Source: Pseudomonadota bacterium (GTDB lineage: Bacteria > Pseudomonadota > Alphaproteobacteria > Rhizobiales > Afifellaceae). Taken from it: a DNA stretch of 6,978 nt. The notes under the pieces were generated by a model. The model was given only the letters and a program-made list of their open reading frames with translations. It searched no databases and was not told where the DNA came from. Of this stretch, positions 5,691-6,978 are shown one piece after another; within the stretch, counting starts at the first letter, position 1, and every line of letters begins with the position of its first letter. The stretch covers positions 1 through 6,978 of the forward strand of contig JAEZEK010000301.1 of the NCBI GenBank assembly GCA_023417735.1, written 5' to 3'. The translations under genes were made by a program, and so were the position numbers.

Positions 5691-6509
5691 GTGGCGACCC
5701 CCCGCTATTTCCACCTCCATCTGGTCTCCGACGCCACGGGGGAGACGCTCATCAACGTCGCCCGAGCCGCCGCGGCGCAGTACAAGCACACCCACTCGAT
5801 CGAGCACATCCACGCGCTGGTGCGCACCTCCGCCCAGGTCGAGCGGATCGTGCGGGACATCGAGCAGGCGCCCGGGATCGTCCTATACACCCTGGTCGAC
5901 CCGGAACTGACCGACCAGCTCGAGACGGGCTGCCGCAGCCTCGGGGTGCCCTACGTCTCCGTCCTCGAGCCGGTGCTCACGATCTTCCAGTCGTATCTCG
6001 GCACGCGCTCGGCCGGCCGCGTGGGCGCCCAGCATGCGCTGAACGCGGACTATTTCCGCCGGATCGACGCGCTCAACTACTCGATGGCCCATGACGACGG
6101 GCAGCTCGTCGACGACATCGAGGACGCCGACGTGGTCCTCGTCGGCATCAGCCGGACGTCGAAGACGCCGACCTCGATCTATCTCGCCAACAGGGGCGTG
6201 AAGACTGCGAACGTGCCGCTGGTGCTCGGCACGGCCGTGCCCGTCTCGCTGCTCCAGGCGAAGCGCCCGCTCGTGGTCGGTCTCATCGCGAGCCCCGAGC
6301 GGATCGTGCAGGTGCGCCAGCACCGCGTGCTCACGCTGAAATCGGAAGAGCAGACCGATTCCTACGTCGACCGCTCCACGGTGACGGACGAGATCGCGTG
6401 GAGCCGGAAGCTGTGCGCGCGGCAGGGCTGGCCGGTGATCGACGTCACGCGCCGCTCGATCGAGGAGACGGCGGCAGCCGTCCTTGCGCTCCTGGGCGCG
6501 CGGCGCTAG
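5691..6509 (+). CDS. ppsR: Pyruvate,water / phosphate dikinase regulatory protein (DUF299, kinase/pyrophosphorylase)
   Basis: This protein of about 272 residues, normal for the family, is a bifunctional regulator. It inactivates a PEP-forming dikinase by ADP-dependent phosphorylation of a threonine and reactivates it by phosphate-dependent dephosphorylation. Signatures are [15 protein letters not shown] (6-20), [12 protein letters not shown] (127-138) and the P-loop [18 protein letters not shown] starting at 152. Alphaproteobacteria often use pyruvate phosphate dikinase, so the target may be PpdK rather than PpsA; the sequence does not decide. I chose GTG 5691 because AGGA lies eight bases before it. 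ATG 5682 would add three residues but has no correctly spaced ribosome site. The frame stays open far upstream, antisense to hemE, without homology. This gene is the RP001-type neighbour of alphaproteobacterial origins. Maf follows eight bases after the stop, so the two are probably co-transcribed. Confidence 0.95.
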   Translation: MATPRYFHLHLVSDATGETLINVARAAAAQYKHTHSIEHIHALVRTSAQVERIVRDIEQAPGIVLYTLVDPELTDQLETGCRSLGVPYVSVLEPVLTIFQSYLGTRSAGRVGAQHALNADYFRRIDALNYSMAHDDGQLVDDIEDADVVLVGISRTSKTPTSIYLANRGVKTANVPLVLGTAVPVSLLQAKRPLVVGLIASPERIVQVRQHRVLTLKSEEQTDSYVDRSTVTDEIAWSRKLCARQGWPVIDVTRRSIEETAAAVLALLGARR

Positions 6510-6517
6510 GCCAGGAC

Positions 6518-6978
6518 ATGCTGCTGATCCTCGCCTCATCCAGCCCGACACGGGCGCGGCTCCTCTCCGAAGCGGGGCTGATGTTCGACGTGCGCCCGGC
6601 CGAGCTCGACGAGCGCGCCGCCGAGGAGCCGCTCAGGGAGGCGGGCGCCCCGCCAGAGGACCTCGCAATGGCGCTGGCACTCGCCAAGGCGCAGATGGTG
6701 AGCGAGCGTTTCCCGGGCGATCTCGTGATCGGCGCCGACCAGACGCTCGACCTCGACGGCGAAGCCTTCTCGAAGCCGCACGACATGGAGGCGGCGCGGC
6801 GCCAGCTGCTGCGGTTGTCCGGCCGGACCCACCACCTCCATGCCGCCGCCGCCTGCGCCCGGAACGGCGAGATCGTATGGAGCCACAGCGAGACGGCGCA
6901 ACTCACGATGCGGCCGTTCGGGCCGGTCTTCGTCGGCCGCGACCAGGCGGGCGGCGGCGCGCGGGGGCGGGGCAGCGG
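6518..6978 (+). CDS. maf: Maf-family nucleotide pyrophosphatase, cut by the right edge
   Basis: The first 153 codons of a protein normally near 200 residues are present; the C-terminus lies beyond the window. Maf proteins hydrolyse non-canonical or modified nucleoside triphosphates to monophosphates plus pyrophosphate and have been linked to septum control. Signatures are LILASSSPTRARLL (3-16) as the phosphate-binding start, DER (31-33), VIGADQTL with the catalytic-type Asp74, FSKPHD (84-89) and LSGRTHH (100-106). The GADQT form resembles the YceF-like and rhizobial subgroup rather than YhdE (ADTVV). The start ATG 6518 is eight bases after the ppsR stop, with AGG at 6508-6510 as a plausible ribosome site overlapping that stop. 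The last 15 or so codons (from about 6932) read as Gly/Arg-rich sequence that does not look like the family; see findings. In relatives aroE, coaE and dnaQ usually follow. Confidence 0.92.
   Translation, partial: MLLILASSSPTRARLLSEAGLMFDVRPAELDERAAEEPLREAGAPPEDLAMALALAKAQMVSERFPGDLVIGADQTLDLDGEAFSKPHDMEAARRQLLRLSGRTHHLHAAAACARNGEIVWSHSETAQLTMRPFGPVFVGRDQAGGGARGRGS

Overview
The window looks like chromosomal housekeeping DNA from a GC-rich alphaproteobacterium, most likely of the Hyphomicrobiales (Rhizobiales). It is roughly two-thirds G+C. The gene order mnmE / rho / hemJ / hemE / ppsR (DUF299) / maf is the conserved block found next to the chromosomal replication origin in this class. The protein sequences, for example Rho beginning [12 protein letters not shown] and ending FFDSMNV, also fit that placement. 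The assignment rests on gene order and recalled family sequences, not on a search.

Layout from left to right: (1) the 5' end of mnmE, minus strand, running off the left edge; (2) a complete plus-strand gene for a DUF255/YyaL/SPATA20-type thioredoxin-fold protein of unknown role; (3) rho, minus strand, whose stop codon overlaps the DUF255 stop in a shared CTAG; (4) a 166-base rho leader region with two mutually exclusive stem possibilities and a short open frame that ends at rho's second ATG; (5) hemJ and hemE, minus strand, linked by a one-base stop/start overlap (TGATG); (6) a 381-base gene-free stretch between the divergent hemE and ppsR; (7) ppsR, plus strand; (8) maf, plus strand, eight bases after ppsR and running off the right edge.

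The most interesting part is the hemE-ppsR intergenic region (5310-5690). In Caulobacter crescentus and Rickettsia prowazekii the replication origin lies between hemE and the RP001-type gene, which belongs to the same DUF299 family as ppsR. Here that interval contains an AT-rich tract in GC-rich surroundings, an exact TTAA-N7-TTAAC match to the CtrA operator, a one-mismatch CtrA-like site over the likely hemE promoter, several imperfect DnaA-box-like 9-mers and a cluster of TCCCC motifs resembling Caulobacter weak DnaA boxes. I infer that this is oriC. No perfect TTATCCACA box is present, so the call rests on position plus a combination of weaker signals.

Functionally, hemE and hemJ provide two late steps of heme synthesis: uroporphyrinogen decarboxylation and protoporphyrinogen oxidation. 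Rho is the transcription termination factor, MnmE modifies tRNA wobble uridines, PpsR is a bifunctional regulator of a PEP-forming dikinase, and Maf is a nucleotide-hydrolysing house-cleaning enzyme. There are no rRNAs, tRNAs, CRISPR arrays, insertion sequences or phage genes. I see no new multi-gene system; the novelty, if any, is in the origin architecture and the rho leader.
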